Source: Microbacterium sp. MAH-37
GTDB taxonomy: Bacteria > Actinomycetota > Actinomycetes > Actinomycetales > Microbacteriaceae
Length of the DNA stretch: 64,000 nt
NCBI RefSeq assembly: GCF_009758255.1
Contig: NZ_WSEN01000003.1
Span: 124,001-188,000, forward strand
Reading direction: 5' to 3'
How positions within the stretch are numbered: position 1 is the stretch's first letter; every line of letters begins with the position of its first letter. The notes below the pieces were generated by a model. That model made no database searches and was not told the DNA's origin. It worked only from the letters and a program-made list of their open reading frames with translations. Made by a program: the position numbers and the translations under genes. Positions 33,332 through 42,334 of the stretch are shown here, in pieces.

Positions 33332-34921
33332 TCAGACGGTCTGCTCCACGCGCGGGAACAGCGGCGCGAGCGCGCTCACCTGCGTGCCCGGCTGCAGGAT
33401 GCCCCAGGCGCCGGCCTCGCGGATCGGCTGCGCGGTGAGCGCGCCGAGCGACTCGGCGCCGAGCGCGTCCCAGAGCTTCTGCGTGGACTGCGGCATCACC
33501 GGCGAGAGCAGCACCGCAAGAGCACGCAGGCCCTCGGCGCAGGTGTACAGCACCGTCGCCAGCCGGTCGCGCTTGTCCTCGTCTCCGTTGTCCGACTGCT
33601 TGGCCAGCGCCCACGGCTCGTTCACGGTGATGTAACCGTTCAGCTCGTCGACGATCGTCCAGATCGCACGGATGCCCTCGTCGATGCGGAAGGCGTCGAT
33701 CGCGGCATCCGCGTTCTTCGCCGCATCCGCGACGACCTTCTGCACGGCGAGATCCTGCTCGCTGTACTCGGCCGGCGCCGGCACGACGCCGTCGAAGTAC
33801 TTCTCGATCATCGCGATCGTGCGCGACGCGAGGTTGCCGAAGCCGTTCGCGAGCTCGGCCTGGTAGCGGGCGGAGAGGTCCTCCCAGGAGAACGACCCGT
33901 CCTGTCCGAACGAGATCGCGGAGAGGAAGTAGAACCGGTAGGCGTCGGAGCCGAACACGTCGGTGATCTCGGTCGGCGCGATGCCGGTGAGCTTCGACTT
34001 CGACATCTTCTCGCCGCCGACCAGCAGCCAGCCGTGCGCGAAGACGCCCTTGGGAACGTCGAGGCCCGCCGCCATCAGCATGGCGGGCCAGATCACGGCG
34101 TGGAAGCGCAGGATGTCCTTGCCGACCACGTGGTACCCGGGCCAGCGACGGTCGAAGGTCTCCTGGTCGGCGCCGTAGCCGATCGCGGTGGCGTAGTTCA
34201 GCAGCGCGTCGACCCACACGTAGATGACGTGCGACTCGTCCCAGGGCAGCGGGATGCCCCAGTCGAAGGTCGACCGCGAGATGGACAGGTCCTTCAGCCC
34301 CTGGCTGACGAACGAGACGACCTCATTGCGCGCCGAGTCGGGGCGCACGAAGTCGGGCTCGGTCTTGTAGAGCTCGAGCAGGCGGTCCTGAAACTCGCTG
34401 AGCTTGAAGAAGTAGTTCTTCTCCTGCAGCAGCTCGAGCGGCTTGGAGTGGATCGCGCAGACCTTCAGCCCCTCGAAGGGCCCCGTGCCGTCGACGATCT
34501 CGGACTCGGGCTTGAACTCCTCACAGCCCACGCAGTACAGCGCCTCGTACTCACCGGCGTAGATGTAGCCCGCGTCATACAGCTTCTGGAAGAAGACCTG
34601 CACGTTCTTCTCGTGCCGCTCCTGCGTGGTGCGGATGAAGTCGTCATTGGCGACGTCGAGCGTCTTCAGCAGCGGGAACCAGCTCTCGGTGACGAGCTTG
34701 TCCACCCACTCCTGCGGCGTGACGTTGTTCGCGGCTGCGGCCCGCAGCATCTTCTGACCGTGCTCGTCGGTGCCCGTCAGCATCCAGGTGTCATCACCGG
34801 ACTGGCGGTGCCAGCGCGCGAGAGTGTCCACGGCGACGGACGTGTAGCCGTGGCCGATGTGCGGCACGTCGCTGGGGTAGTAGATCGGCGTGGTGATGTA
34901 GAACGATTCGCCTGCGGGCAT
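33332..34921 (-). CDS. metG: Methionyl-tRNA synthetase
   Basis: Charges tRNA-Met. 529 residues: HIGH-type PHIGHG (20-25), a connective insert with a single CVGC pair, KMSKS motif GGEKMSKSK and an all-helical anticodon-binding domain. It ends near PRVEQTV without the C-terminal tRNA-binding domain found in some longer enzymes; this short form is normal in Actinobacteria. A TAGAAT box lies 7 bases upstream of the ATG. Followed by tatD. Confidence 0.96.
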   Translation of the reverse strand: MPAGESFYITTPIYYPSDVPHIGHGYTSVAVDTLARWHRQSGDDTWMLTGTDEHGQKMLRAAAANNVTPQEWVDKLVTESWFPLLKTLDVANDDFIRTTQERHEKNVQVFFQKLYDAGYIYAGEYEALYCVGCEEFKPESEIVDGTGPFEGLKVCAIHSKPLELLQEKNYFFKLSEFQDRLLELYKTEPDFVRPDSARNEVVSFVSQGLKDLSISRSTFDWGIPLPWDESHVIYVWVDALLNYATAIGYGADQETFDRRWPGYHVVGKDILRFHAVIWPAMLMAAGLDVPKGVFAHGWLLVGGEKMSKSKLTGIAPTEITDVFGSDAYRFYFLSAISFGQDGSFSWEDLSARYQAELANGFGNLASRTIAMIEKYFDGVVPAPAEYSEQDLAVQKVVADAAKNADAAIDAFRIDEGIRAIWTIVDELNGYITVNEPWALAKQSDNGDEDKRDRLATVLYTCAEGLRALAVLLSPVMPQSTQKLWDALGAESLGALTAQPIREAGAWGILQPGTQVSALAPLFPRVEQTV

Positions 34922-35026
34922 GCGTTCGATTCTAGGCGGGATCGGGGTATGTGTTTTCCGCGTGACGGTCGTGCCTATGCGGGGATCGGGATGCTGCGCT
35001 CGCCCTCATCCGCCTGAAGATCGGCG

Positions 35027-35638
35027 TCAGCGCCGCACCGCCGTGATCGCGCCGTGCGCGCGGACGCTCGCGGCACCGGGCAGCCGGTCGCGGCGCTCGG
35101 ACGCGGTCACAGAGAATCCGGCATCCGCGAGCGGGCCCGCGAGCGCCTCCGCCGACCAGAACCAGGCGGGCGCGACGGCGTGTGCGAACGGCTCGCGCGG
35201 TTCGCCGTCGAAGAATCCGATCAGGATGCTGCCGCCCGGTGCGAGCACGCGAGCGAACTCCGCGAGGATCTCGGGCAGGTCCTCGGGAGGCGTGTGGATG
35301 AGCGAGTACCAGGCGAGGATGCCGCCGAACGACGCATCCGCAAAAGGCAGCTCTCGGAACGAGCCGGCCTGGAACTCGAGACCCGGATGCCGCTCCCGCG
35401 CGGCGGCGATGAACTCGACCGACAGGTCGATCCCCTGCGCCACGCGTACCCTGTCGTGCAGGAAGGCAGTCCACAGGCCCGGTCCGCATCCGGCATCCAG
35501 CAGCGGCCCGGTCGTCGCGTCCCGCCAGCGCCCGATCAGCGCGATGTCGGGTGCCTCCATCTGGTCGAGGTCTCCGATGAGCGCGATGTACTCCGCAGCC
35601 CTGGCGTCGTAGGCGGCGGCGATCTGCGTGTCGGTCAC
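35027..35638 (-). CDS. Class I SAM-dependent methyltransferase
   Basis: 203 residues from GTG 35636-35638. Motif I is LLDAGCGPGLWTAFL, the acidic end of strand 2 is GIDLS, and the post-I region FADASFGGILAWYSLIHTPPEDLPEIL is typical of Methyltransf_11/25 proteins. Substrate unknown. Sits between metG and the kinase gene without overlap, so probably its own unit; a leaderless -10 is present. Confidence 0.88.
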   Translation of the reverse strand: MTDTQIAAAYDARAAEYIALIGDLDQMEAPDIALIGRWRDATTGPLLDAGCGPGLWTAFLHDRVRVAQGIDLSVEFIAAARERHPGLEFQAGSFRELPFADASFGGILAWYSLIHTPPEDLPEILAEFARVLAPGGSILIGFFDGEPREPFAHAVAPAWFWSAEALAGPLADAGFSVTASERRDRLPGAASVRAHGAITAVRR

Positions 35639-35644
35639 GCGGCG

Positions 35645-35650
35645 ACTGTA
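35645..35650 (-). promoter_or_regulatory. Leaderless -10 box for the methyltransferase
   Basis: Minus-strand TACAGT, then 6 bases, then GTG 35638. Confidence 0.5.
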
Positions 35651-35725
35651 CCGGTTGCTGCCGACAGCACCGGGTATCGACGTCTGCAGGTGGTGCGCTC
35701 GGCGGGAAGCGGTGCACTCGTCGGG

Positions 35726-36364
35726 TCAGCGACGGCTCGAGACCAGCATCGGGTGCTCGTAGTCGCTGTTGTCGACGACGAAGTCCGCCCGCTCCCGCGG
35801 CTGCGCCGCTGCGAAGTACAGGCGCTGCCCTCCGACGTACCGCCGCATGGACGGATGCTCGGGATCCGGGTTGCTGCCGTCGCGGACGGCCATACGCGCC
35901 GCGGTCACGGCGAACGGGACGTCCAGGTGGATCGACGCGTCCCAGCAGGGTGCGAGCTCATCGCGGAGCAGGAACATCCCCTCGACGAGCACCAGCGCAG
36001 ACGGATCCGCATGCAGCCGATCGCCGACGATCGGCTCATCGCTCTTCGGGTCGTAGGCGACCGACCGGTACCGGCCGTCGCCTCCGCGCCCGAGCGGTTC
36101 CAGCACGTCGCGTCGCAGCGCATCGTAGTCGTACGTGTCCTGCCAGAACCCGACCTCCGAATGCCGACCGCGAGCGTGCCGGATGCGGGACGGATTGAGG
36201 AAGTCGTCGGCATGGATGATGATCACCGGTCGCCGCGTGATGTGCTCCGCGAGGTTCGCGGCGAAGCGCGTCTTCCCGCTGCCGTCGACGCCGTCGATCG
36301 CGACGAGCCGACCGGAGCCCACGGCACGCAGGACCGCCTCCGAGAGGTCGACCCAGAAGGTCAC
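35726..36364 (-). CDS. Uridine kinase-like P-loop protein
   Basis: 212 residues. Walker A GVDGSGKT sits at 25-32; HADDFLNPS, QDTYDYDALRRDVLEPL and LVEGMFLLRDELAP follow the plan of the uridine/phosphoribulokinase family. It likely phosphorylates a nucleoside or similar small alcohol with ATP; family members in Actinobacteria are usually named uridine kinase without proof. Its start overlaps the rsmI stop by 4 bases, so the two are coupled. Confidence 0.8.
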   Translation of the reverse strand: MTFWVDLSEAVLRAVGSGRLVAIDGVDGSGKTRFAANLAEHITRRPVIIIHADDFLNPSRIRHARGRHSEVGFWQDTYDYDALRRDVLEPLGRGGDGRYRSVAYDPKSDEPIVGDRLHADPSALVLVEGMFLLRDELAPCWDASIHLDVPFAVTAARMAVRDGSNPDPEHPSMRRYVGGQRLYFAAAQPRERADFVVDNSDYEHPMLVSSRR

Positions 36365-37182
36365 GCCTTCCTCGCGGCGAGCGCCTGCTGGTACAGGTCG
36401 CGCGAACTGAGCCCGGTCGCCGCGGCGACCTCGGCGCAGGCATCCTTCAACCGCATCCCGGATGCCACGAGGGCCTGAACCTGAGCAGCGGCATCCTCCG
36501 CGGAGATCTCGACCGGCGCCGCACCCTCGACGACCACGACGATCTCGCCCTTGACGCCCTGCTCGGCCCAGGCGACCAGCTCGGATGCGGTGCCCCGGCG
36601 CACCTCCTCGTAGAGCTTCGTGAGCTCACGGCATACGGCGACGCGGCGATCATCTCCGAAGGCGGCCCTCATGTCCGCGAGCGAGGAGGCGAGGCGGGAG
36701 GGCGACTCGAAGAACACCATCGTGCGCGGCTCGGATGCCAGGGCGGTGAGGGCGGAGCGCCTCTCCCCCGGCTTCCGCGGGAGGAAGCCCTCGAACGTGA
36801 AGCGGTCGGTCGGCAGGCCCGAGATCGCCAGCGCCATCAGCACCGCGCTGGGACCCGGGATCGCGGTGACCGTCACACCGGCCTCGACCGCTGCGGCGAC
36901 GACGCCGTATCCGGGATCGCTTACCGCGGGCGTCCCCGCGTCGCTCACGACGACGATGTCCTGCTCGGCGGCGAGCGCGACCAGATCGGCCGCCTTGTGC
37001 TTCTCGTTGTGGTCGTGCAGGGCGATCAGCTTCGGCCGGTTGGTGATCTGCAGCGCCTGCAGCAGACGCTGGGTCGTGCGGGTGTCCTCCGCGGCCACGA
37101 CCTCCGCGTTCTCGAGCACCTCGATCAGGCGCCGGGACGCGTCTCCGAGGTTGCCGATCGGGGTCGCCGCCAGGATGATCAC
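36361..37182 (-). CDS. rsmI: 16S rRNA (cytidine1402-2'-O)-methyltransferase
   Basis: Tetrapyrrole-methylase-fold enzyme that 2'-O-methylates C1402 in the ribosomal P site. 273 residues from GTG 37180-37182: ATPIGNLGD at the N-terminus, AEDTRTTQRLL, SDAGTPAVSDPGY and AIPGPSAV are all present. Divergent from the protein mannosyltransferase gene, an arrangement common in Actinobacteria; the two -10 boxes form an inverted repeat. Followed by the kinase gene with a 4-base overlap. Confidence 0.95.
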   Translation of the reverse strand: MIILAATPIGNLGDASRRLIEVLENAEVVAAEDTRTTQRLLQALQITNRPKLIALHDHNEKHKAADLVALAAEQDIVVVSDAGTPAVSDPGYGVVAAAVEAGVTVTAIPGPSAVLMALAISGLPTDRFTFEGFLPRKPGERRSALTALASEPRTMVFFESPSRLASSLADMRAAFGDDRRVAVCRELTKLYEEVRRGTASELVAWAEQGVKGEIVVVVEGAAPVEISAEDAAAQVQALVASGMRLKDACAEVAAATGLSSRDLYQQALAARKA

Positions 37183-37188
37183 ACGTTC

Positions 37189-37211
37189 AGCCTAGACGGC
37201 CGTTCTAGGCT
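37189..37211. promoter_or_regulatory. Divergent leaderless promoters of rsmI and pmt as one inverted repeat
   Basis: AGCCTAGA (37189-37196) and TCTAGGCT (37204-37211) around CGGCCGT. TAGGCT on the minus strand ends 6 bases before GTG 37182; TAGGCT on the plus strand ends 6 bases before GTG 37218. The two -10 boxes are 11 bases apart, so simultaneous polymerase binding is unlikely. Confidence 0.7.
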
Positions 37212-37217
37212 GTCAGG

Positions 37218-38771
37218 GTGACCGAGACCGCGCCGCTGCTGCCGCCCGTCGAGCGGCGGACGACCCGTCTCGAGTCCCTGCGCGACCGCATCCTCGCGGC
37301 ACCCCGGTGGGACCGCGTCCTGCGGTGGCTGCCGCCGCTCCTGGTCACGCTGCTCGCCGCCGTGCTGCGGCTGACGAACCTCGGGCATCCGCACGCGATC
37401 ATGTTCGACGAGACGTACTACGTCAAGGACGCCTGGTCGCTGTGGATCAACGGCTACGAGGCGACCTGGGCAGATGGCGCGAACGAGGAGCTGCTGAACG
37501 GCGACACCGGCGCCCTCGGATCCTCAGGGAGCTTCGTGGTGCATCCGCCGCTGGGCAAGTGGATCATCGCGCTCGGGATGGCGGCCTTCGGTCCCGGTTC
37601 GAGTGCGGGCTGGCGGATCTCCGCCGCGATCCTCGGAACGCTGTCCGTGCTCGTCGTCTACCTGATCACCCGCGAGCTGACCCGTTCCCGCGTGATCGCG
37701 ACCATCACCGGCTACCTGCTGGCCATCGACGGGCTCAGCATCGTGCTGAGCCGGATCGCGCTGCTCGATGGCATCCTCACCTTCTTCGTGCTGCTGGGCT
37801 TCCTGTTCGTGCTGTACGACCGCCGACGTGCGATCCCGTTCATCGAGAGGCCGGATCCGCTGCACGAGGAGCCCACGCTGGGGCGCCTGCTCTGGCGCCG
37901 TCCCTGGCTGATCGCGGCAGGCGTCGCACTCGGCGCAGCATCCGCCGTGAAGTGGTCGGGACTGTACGTGCTCGCCGGGCTCGGCATCTACGTCGTCGTC
38001 ACCGACGCGCTCGCGCGGCGGCGCGCCGGCGTCGTGTTCTGGCCGACGGATGCCGCCTTCCGGCAGGGTCCGATCTCGTTCCTGCTGCTGGTGCCGACGG
38101 CGCTGCTGACCTACCTGATCTCGTGGACCGGATGGCTGGTCACTTCGGGCGGATACGGACGTTCATCGGGCGGCAACCCCCTCGCCGAACTGTGGAAGTA
38201 CCACGAGTCGATCTACGGGTTCCATGTGGGGCTGCACGCCGCCCATCCGTACGCGAGCCCCGCCTGGCAGTGGCCGCTGCTGCTGCGCCCGACAGCGATC
38301 TGGGTCGGCAACGAGCAGGGCGGATGCGGCACCGACCACTGCATCGCGGTGATCTCGGCCGTGCCGAACCCGCTGATCTGGTTCGCCGGGATGGCGGCCG
38401 TGCTCTACCTGCTGTACCGGTTCGTGCGCGGGCTGATCGACAGGAAGCCGGTCGGTCCAGCGTTCACGGTTCCTCTGGTGGGGATCGCGGTCACCTATGT
38501 GCCGTGGCTGCTGTATCCCGAGCGCACGATCTTCCAGTTCTACACGGTGGTGATGGTGCCCTTCGTCGTGATCGCGCTGGCCGTCGCGCTGAGATCGCTC
38601 GCCGGCGCATCGGATGCGCCGCTGTCCCGCCGCCAGGCCGGACAGCGCACGGTCGTCGTGTTCCTGGTCATCGCGACGCTCGTGTCGGCGTTCTTCTACC
38701 CGGTGTGGACGGGCATGAGCGTGCCGTACGACTTCTGGCTCGTGCACAACTGGATGCCGGGCTGGATCTGA
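37218..38771 (+). CDS. pmt: Dolichyl/polyprenyl-phosphate-mannose-protein mannosyltransferase
   Basis: Transfers mannose from polyprenyl-phosphomannose to Ser/Thr of secreted proteins at the membrane. 517 residues from GTG 37218. About eleven hydrophobic segments; the first external loop holds the catalytic acidic pair in FDETYYVKDAWS and the signature VHPPLGKWIIALGMAAFG, and the middle holds SAVKWSGLYVLAGLG. This matches bacterial PMT (Rv1002c). It implies O-mannosylated proteins in this organism. Divergent from rsmI. Confidence 0.94.
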   Translation: MTETAPLLPPVERRTTRLESLRDRILAAPRWDRVLRWLPPLLVTLLAAVLRLTNLGHPHAIMFDETYYVKDAWSLWINGYEATWADGANEELLNGDTGALGSSGSFVVHPPLGKWIIALGMAAFGPGSSAGWRISAAILGTLSVLVVYLITRELTRSRVIATITGYLLAIDGLSIVLSRIALLDGILTFFVLLGFLFVLYDRRRAIPFIERPDPLHEEPTLGRLLWRRPWLIAAGVALGAASAVKWSGLYVLAGLGIYVVVTDALARRRAGVVFWPTDAAFRQGPISFLLLVPTALLTYLISWTGWLVTSGGYGRSSGGNPLAELWKYHESIYGFHVGLHAAHPYASPAWQWPLLLRPTAIWVGNEQGGCGTDHCIAVISAVPNPLIWFAGMAAVLYLLYRFVRGLIDRKPVGPAFTVPLVGIAVTYVPWLLYPERTIFQFYTVVMVPFVVIALAVALRSLAGASDAPLSRRQAGQRTVVVFLVIATLVSAFFYPVWTGMSVPYDFWLVHNWMPGWI

Positions 38772-38790
38772 TCCCTCTCTCGGAGGCCGA

Positions 38791-38796
38791 TACGCT
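38791..38796 (+). promoter_or_regulatory. Leaderless -10 box for the acetyltransferase at 38803
   Basis: TACGCT, 6 bases, then ATG 38803. Lies in the 31-base gap after pmt. Confidence 0.55.
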
Positions 38797-38802
38797 CGTC
38801 GA

Positions 38803-39249
38803 ATGACGACGATCGCCCCCATCACGCCCGCCGACCTCGACGAGTGGCTTCCGCTCTGGAACGGCTACCTGACGTTCTACGAGGCCGCACTCGACGCTGA
38901 GATCACGGCGGCGACGTTCGAGCGCCTCGTCGATCCGGCATCCGGCATCCATGGCGCGTTCGCTCGCGACGATGACGGCACGGCGATCGGCGTGGTGCAC
39001 TGGCTGACGCATCCGGCCACCTGGACGACGACGGACTACTGCTATCTCGAAGATCTCTTCGTCGCGCCGGACGCCCGCGGGACCGGCGCCGGGCGGCTGC
39101 TGATCGAGCATGTCCGAGACTGGGCCGAGGAGCACGGCTCTGCGAAGGTCTACTGGCTCACCGCGGAGTCGAACGCGACCGCCCGTGCGCTCTACGACCG
39201 GGTCGCGTCGCACTCGGGCATGATCCAGTACCAGATCAAGACGGCCTGA
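38803..39249 (+). CDS. GNAT-family N-acetyltransferase
   Basis: 148-residue single-domain acetyltransferase. YLEDLFVAPDARGTGAGRLLIEHV gives the conserved strand and the acetyl-CoA loop R-x-x-G-x-G, and LTAESNATARALYDRVA is the late motif B. Close in layout to small polyamine or amino-acid acetyltransferases; substrate not known. Has its own leaderless -10 after pmt and is followed after 8 bases by a small gene. Confidence 0.87.
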   Translation: MTTIAPITPADLDEWLPLWNGYLTFYEAALDAEITAATFERLVDPASGIHGAFARDDDGTAIGVVHWLTHPATWTTTDYCYLEDLFVAPDARGTGAGRLLIEHVRDWAEEHGSAKVYWLTAESNATARALYDRVASHSGMIQYQIKTA

Positions 39250-39257
39250 GGCCGGTC

Positions 39258-39476
39258 ATGCCGGCCCCGAACGGATTCGCGTACAGCGTCCGCGGCGCGG
39301 ACGTGGTGGTCACCCACCACGGACACACGGCGACGGTGCTGCGCGGTGCGCGAGCAGCCGAGTTCCTCGACGAGGTCGAGCGCGGGGACGCGCAGCTGCT
39401 GATGGCGAGAGTCACCGGGAACTACCGCCGGGGCAACGAGCGCACCGCGCGGCAGCATCCGCGCAATCAGGGCTGA
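39258..39476 (+). CDS. Small hypothetical protein, 72 residues
   Basis: Not recognised. Starts 8 bases after the acetyltransferase stop, so probably cotranscribed. The first 50 residues could form a small alpha/beta unit (VVVTHHGHTATVLRG, then an acidic helix AAEFLDEVERGDAQLLMARVTG); the last 20 are basic (NYRRGNERTARQHPRNQG), which would suit nucleic-acid or ribosome contact. No membrane segment or Cys. It overlaps the 3' end of the convergent DUF808 gene by 10 bases. Codon use matches the neighbours. Confidence 0.65.
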   Translation: MPAPNGFAYSVRGADVVVTHHGHTATVLRGARAAEFLDEVERGDAQLLMARVTGNYRRGNERTARQHPRNQG

Positions 39477-40393
39477 GCGGTCTCCTCCGCGGCGGGCCGG
39501 TGGTGTCCTTCGTCGAACTGCGGGCGGCGGCCGAACAGGCGTCCGACGCCGAGCACGACCCCGACGACGATCAGGCCCACCAGCATCCCGCCGACGGCGG
39601 AGATCGCGGTGTCGCCGAGCCAGACCACGAACCCGCCGAGCGGAGCCAGCAGCTCCTCGACACCGTGCAGCAGATCCGCCGGCAGGTGGAATCCGACCTC
39701 GCCGAGGTTCACGATGACGAGGTGCCCACCGACCCAGAGCATCGCGACGGTGCCGACGACGCTGATCACCCGGAACACGGCCGGCATGGAGCGGACGATG
39801 CGCGTTCCGGTGTGCCGGACGCGGCGCACCGGGTTCTTCGCCATCTTCAGGCCGATGTCGTCGATCTTCACCAGCAGGGCGACGGCGCCGTACACGACGG
39901 CGGTCATGACCAGGGCGATCACGGCGAGGATCATCAGCGTCTGCCAGAAGCCGAGCCCTTTGTCGAGGCTCGCCAGCGAGATGAGCATGATCTCGGTGGA
40001 CAGGATGAGGTCGGTGCGGATCGCGCCCCAGACGAGGCGCTTCTCGTCGCGTGCGCCCTCCTCCTCGTGACCGTGGCCGAAGCCGAACCACTCGAGCACC
40101 TTCTCGGCGCCTTCGAAGCAGAGGTACACGCCGCCGACGATCAGGAGGTACGGCAGCACCGCCGGAGCGAAGGCCGTGAGCACGAGCGCCACGGGAATGA
40201 TGATGAGGAATTTGTTGCCCAGCGACCCGAGCGCGATGCGCCCGACCACGGGCAGTTCGCGCGCCGGCGTCAGGCCCTGCACGTACTGCGGCGTGACGGC
40301 GGCGTCGTCGATCACGACGCCCGCTGCCTTGGCCGATGCCTTCATCGCCGCGCTCAGAATGTCGTCGACGACCGCCAGCAGACCAACCGACAT
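39467..40393 (-). CDS. DUF808 (YedI-like) membrane protein
   Basis: 308 residues with about seven hydrophobic helices. The start MSVGLLAVVDDILSAAMKASAKAAGVVIDDAAVTPQYV is the hallmark of DUF808/YedI, inner-membrane proteins without an established function. A His/Glu-rich cytoplasmic loop (GHGHEEEGARDEKR) follows the third helix. GGGGAGAAC precedes the ATG, and an inverted repeat lies 12 bases upstream. Convergent with the small gene on the other strand. Confidence 0.9.
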   Translation of the reverse strand: MSVGLLAVVDDILSAAMKASAKAAGVVIDDAAVTPQYVQGLTPARELPVVGRIALGSLGNKFLIIIPVALVLTAFAPAVLPYLLIVGGVYLCFEGAEKVLEWFGFGHGHEEEGARDEKRLVWGAIRTDLILSTEIMLISLASLDKGLGFWQTLMILAVIALVMTAVVYGAVALLVKIDDIGLKMAKNPVRRVRHTGTRIVRSMPAVFRVISVVGTVAMLWVGGHLVIVNLGEVGFHLPADLLHGVEELLAPLGGFVVWLGDTAISAVGGMLVGLIVVGVVLGVGRLFGRRPQFDEGHHRPAAEETAQP

Positions 40394-40404
40394 GCGTTCT
40401 CCCC

Positions 40405-40439
40405 GTGTTCTCCAGGGCCGTTTCGACCCGGGAGAACAC
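40405..40439 (-). promoter_or_regulatory. Inverted repeat upstream of the DUF808 gene
   Basis: GTGTTCTCC (40405-40413) and GGAGAACAC (40431-40439), perfect 9-bp arms 17 bases apart. The GGAGAAC half is repeated once more at the ribosome site. Either an operator or an mRNA hairpin competing with that site. Confidence 0.5.
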
Positions 40440-40533
40440 TACCGGGTGCGCCGGGTAGCTCTGTGCGCGGGCTTCGGATGTACCAACCTCTCGAACCGTT
40501 ATCAAGGACAGGAGGGCAACCGGAACAGACCCA

Positions 40534-42294
40534 TCAGCGCCGCGGAGCCAGCGCCCCCGGGTCCCCCGTCGGCAGCCTGCACACGAAGTCCCGGCAGTCG
40601 TACGCGACGCCCTCCACCGCATCCTTCTCCCGGAACAACTCGAATCCGGCATCCGCGAAGGTGCGGGCCTGCGCCGGCGTGACCACCGCAACGACGTCGG
40701 CATCCGTCCGGTGCGCCGCCTCGGCGAGCTCGCCCACCGCACCGACGACCACGATCTGCCGCGGCGCCGAGGCCAGACCGGCGGCGACCCGCAGCAGAGC
40801 GCAGTACCCGAACGGATGCTCCAGGGCGCGCGCCGTGAGCCCTGCAACGAGTTCCGTCGCGCGGTCGAGATATGAGGAGCCTGCGCCGAGTCGCCAAGCC
40901 GTGAGGGATGCCGCAGCGAGGGCCGAGGTGCCCGAGGGCAGGTCACCGTCGCTGTCGTCACCCGCGACCGGGACGTCCTGATCCAGCAGCACCGGATCTC
41001 GCACGACCGGCGCGTTCAGCACGTCCAGCGCCGCGGTCGCCCAGGACGCCTCCCCCGTCGCCAGGGCGAGCGCGAAGAGCCCGTCGGCCAGCAGCCCGGC
41101 ATCCGCCGTCGTGCCGACCGCGGCCGACGCGACGCCGTCCAGCGACGACCGCACCAGCGCGCCCTCGCCGTCGCGGTTCGTCGCCAGCACGAAGCGCGCG
41201 GCATCAGCCGCAGCGGCGATCCATGCCGGCTCGCCGAGCACCGCACCCGCGCGCGCGAGCGCGCCGATGGCGAGGCCGTTCCACCCGGTGAGCACCTTGC
41301 CGTCGACGGTCGGCGGCTCCAACCCGACTCGCGCGGCCACGGGCCGCCGGTAATACCCGCCCTCGTCGCGCTGCCCGTCGATCCACGACTCCGAGTCCTG
41401 CGCCGCGCCGAACCCACCGCCCTCGCGCCGGAGCACGCCGAGCAGGAAGTCCGCAATGCCGCGGACGAGATCGACCCGTCCGGCATCCAGCGCGACATCG
41501 AGCAGCTGGGCGTTGTCGATCAGCATCCGCTCGTAGTGCGGCACCGTCCAGTCGCGCTGCGTCGCGTACCGGAAGAACCCTCCGTCCTCGTCCCGGAGCT
41601 CCGAGCCGGCCATCGCCGTCACCGCACGGTCCGCGACCTCGACCGGCCCGACCGTCTGCAGGAATCGCAGCGTCGTCGCGACCGGGAACTTCGGCGCGCC
41701 GCCGAATCCGCCGTACACGCGGTCCTCCCGTGCCGCGATCTGCGCAGCGGCTTCCGCCAGCTGCGCCGACGTCGGCAGCGGCGAGGGCTCGGTCGCGATC
41801 TGCGAGAGAGCGGATGCCACGGCATCCGCCTGCTCGACGACCACATCGCGCCGGTCGCGCCAGGCCTCCTGCACGGCGGCGAGCACGTCGCGGAACGACG
41901 GCATCCCTCCGCGAGCGACCGGTGGGAAGTAGGTGCCCGCGTGGAATGCGCGGCCCGACGGCGTCGCGAACACGGTGAGCGGCCAGCCCAGGCTCTGCGT
42001 GAATGCGGACGCCGCAGCCATGTAGGCCGCATCGACCTCGGGATGCTCCTCGCGGTCGACCTTGATCGACACGAATCCGGCGTTAAGCTCGTCGGCGGTC
42101 GCCGGATCGGAGAACGACTCCCGCGCCATCACATGACACCAGTGGCACGTCGAATAGCCGATCGAGATCAGCACCGGCACATCGCGGCGGCGGGCCTCGT
42201 CGAAGGCGTCCTGCCCCCAGGGATGCCAGTCCACCGGGTTGTCGCCGTGTGAACGCAGATACGGACTGAGGGTTCCCGCCAGCCGGTTGCTCAT
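40534..42294 (-). CDS. Thioredoxin-domain protein, YyaL/Spata20 family (DUF255)
   Basis: 586 residues: an N-terminal thioredoxin-fold domain with the CHWC active site in [16 protein letters not shown], then an (alpha/alpha)6-barrel glycosidase-like domain (about 180-586). [12 protein letters not shown] near the start is the family signature. Found across bacteria and eukaryotes; the molecular function is not established, though a redox role is suggested by the C-x-x-C. No signal peptide, so cytoplasmic. Leaderless -10 TAGCGT sits 6 bases before the ATG. Confidence 0.9.
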   Translation of the reverse strand: MSNRLAGTLSPYLRSHGDNPVDWHPWGQDAFDEARRRDVPVLISIGYSTCHWCHVMARESFSDPATADELNAGFVSIKVDREEHPEVDAAYMAAASAFTQSLGWPLTVFATPSGRAFHAGTYFPPVARGGMPSFRDVLAAVQEAWRDRRDVVVEQADAVASALSQIATEPSPLPTSAQLAEAAAQIAAREDRVYGGFGGAPKFPVATTLRFLQTVGPVEVADRAVTAMAGSELRDEDGGFFRYATQRDWTVPHYERMLIDNAQLLDVALDAGRVDLVRGIADFLLGVLRREGGGFGAAQDSESWIDGQRDEGGYYRRPVAARVGLEPPTVDGKVLTGWNGLAIGALARAGAVLGEPAWIAAAADAARFVLATNRDGEGALVRSSLDGVASAAVGTTADAGLLADGLFALALATGEASWATAALDVLNAPVVRDPVLLDQDVPVAGDDSDGDLPSGTSALAAASLTAWRLGAGSSYLDRATELVAGLTARALEHPFGYCALLRVAAGLASAPRQIVVVGAVGELAEAAHRTDADVVAVVTPAQARTFADAGFELFREKDAVEGVAYDCRDFVCRLPTGDPGALAPRR

Positions 42295-42300
42295 GACCCC

Positions 42301-42306
42301 ACGCTA
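42301..42306 (-). promoter_or_regulatory. Leaderless -10 box for the YyaL-type gene
   Basis: Minus-strand TAGCGT, then 6 bases, then ATG 42294. Confidence 0.55.
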
Positions 42307-42334
42307 CGCCGCCGCGGTGTCGCGGGGTTCCCGA

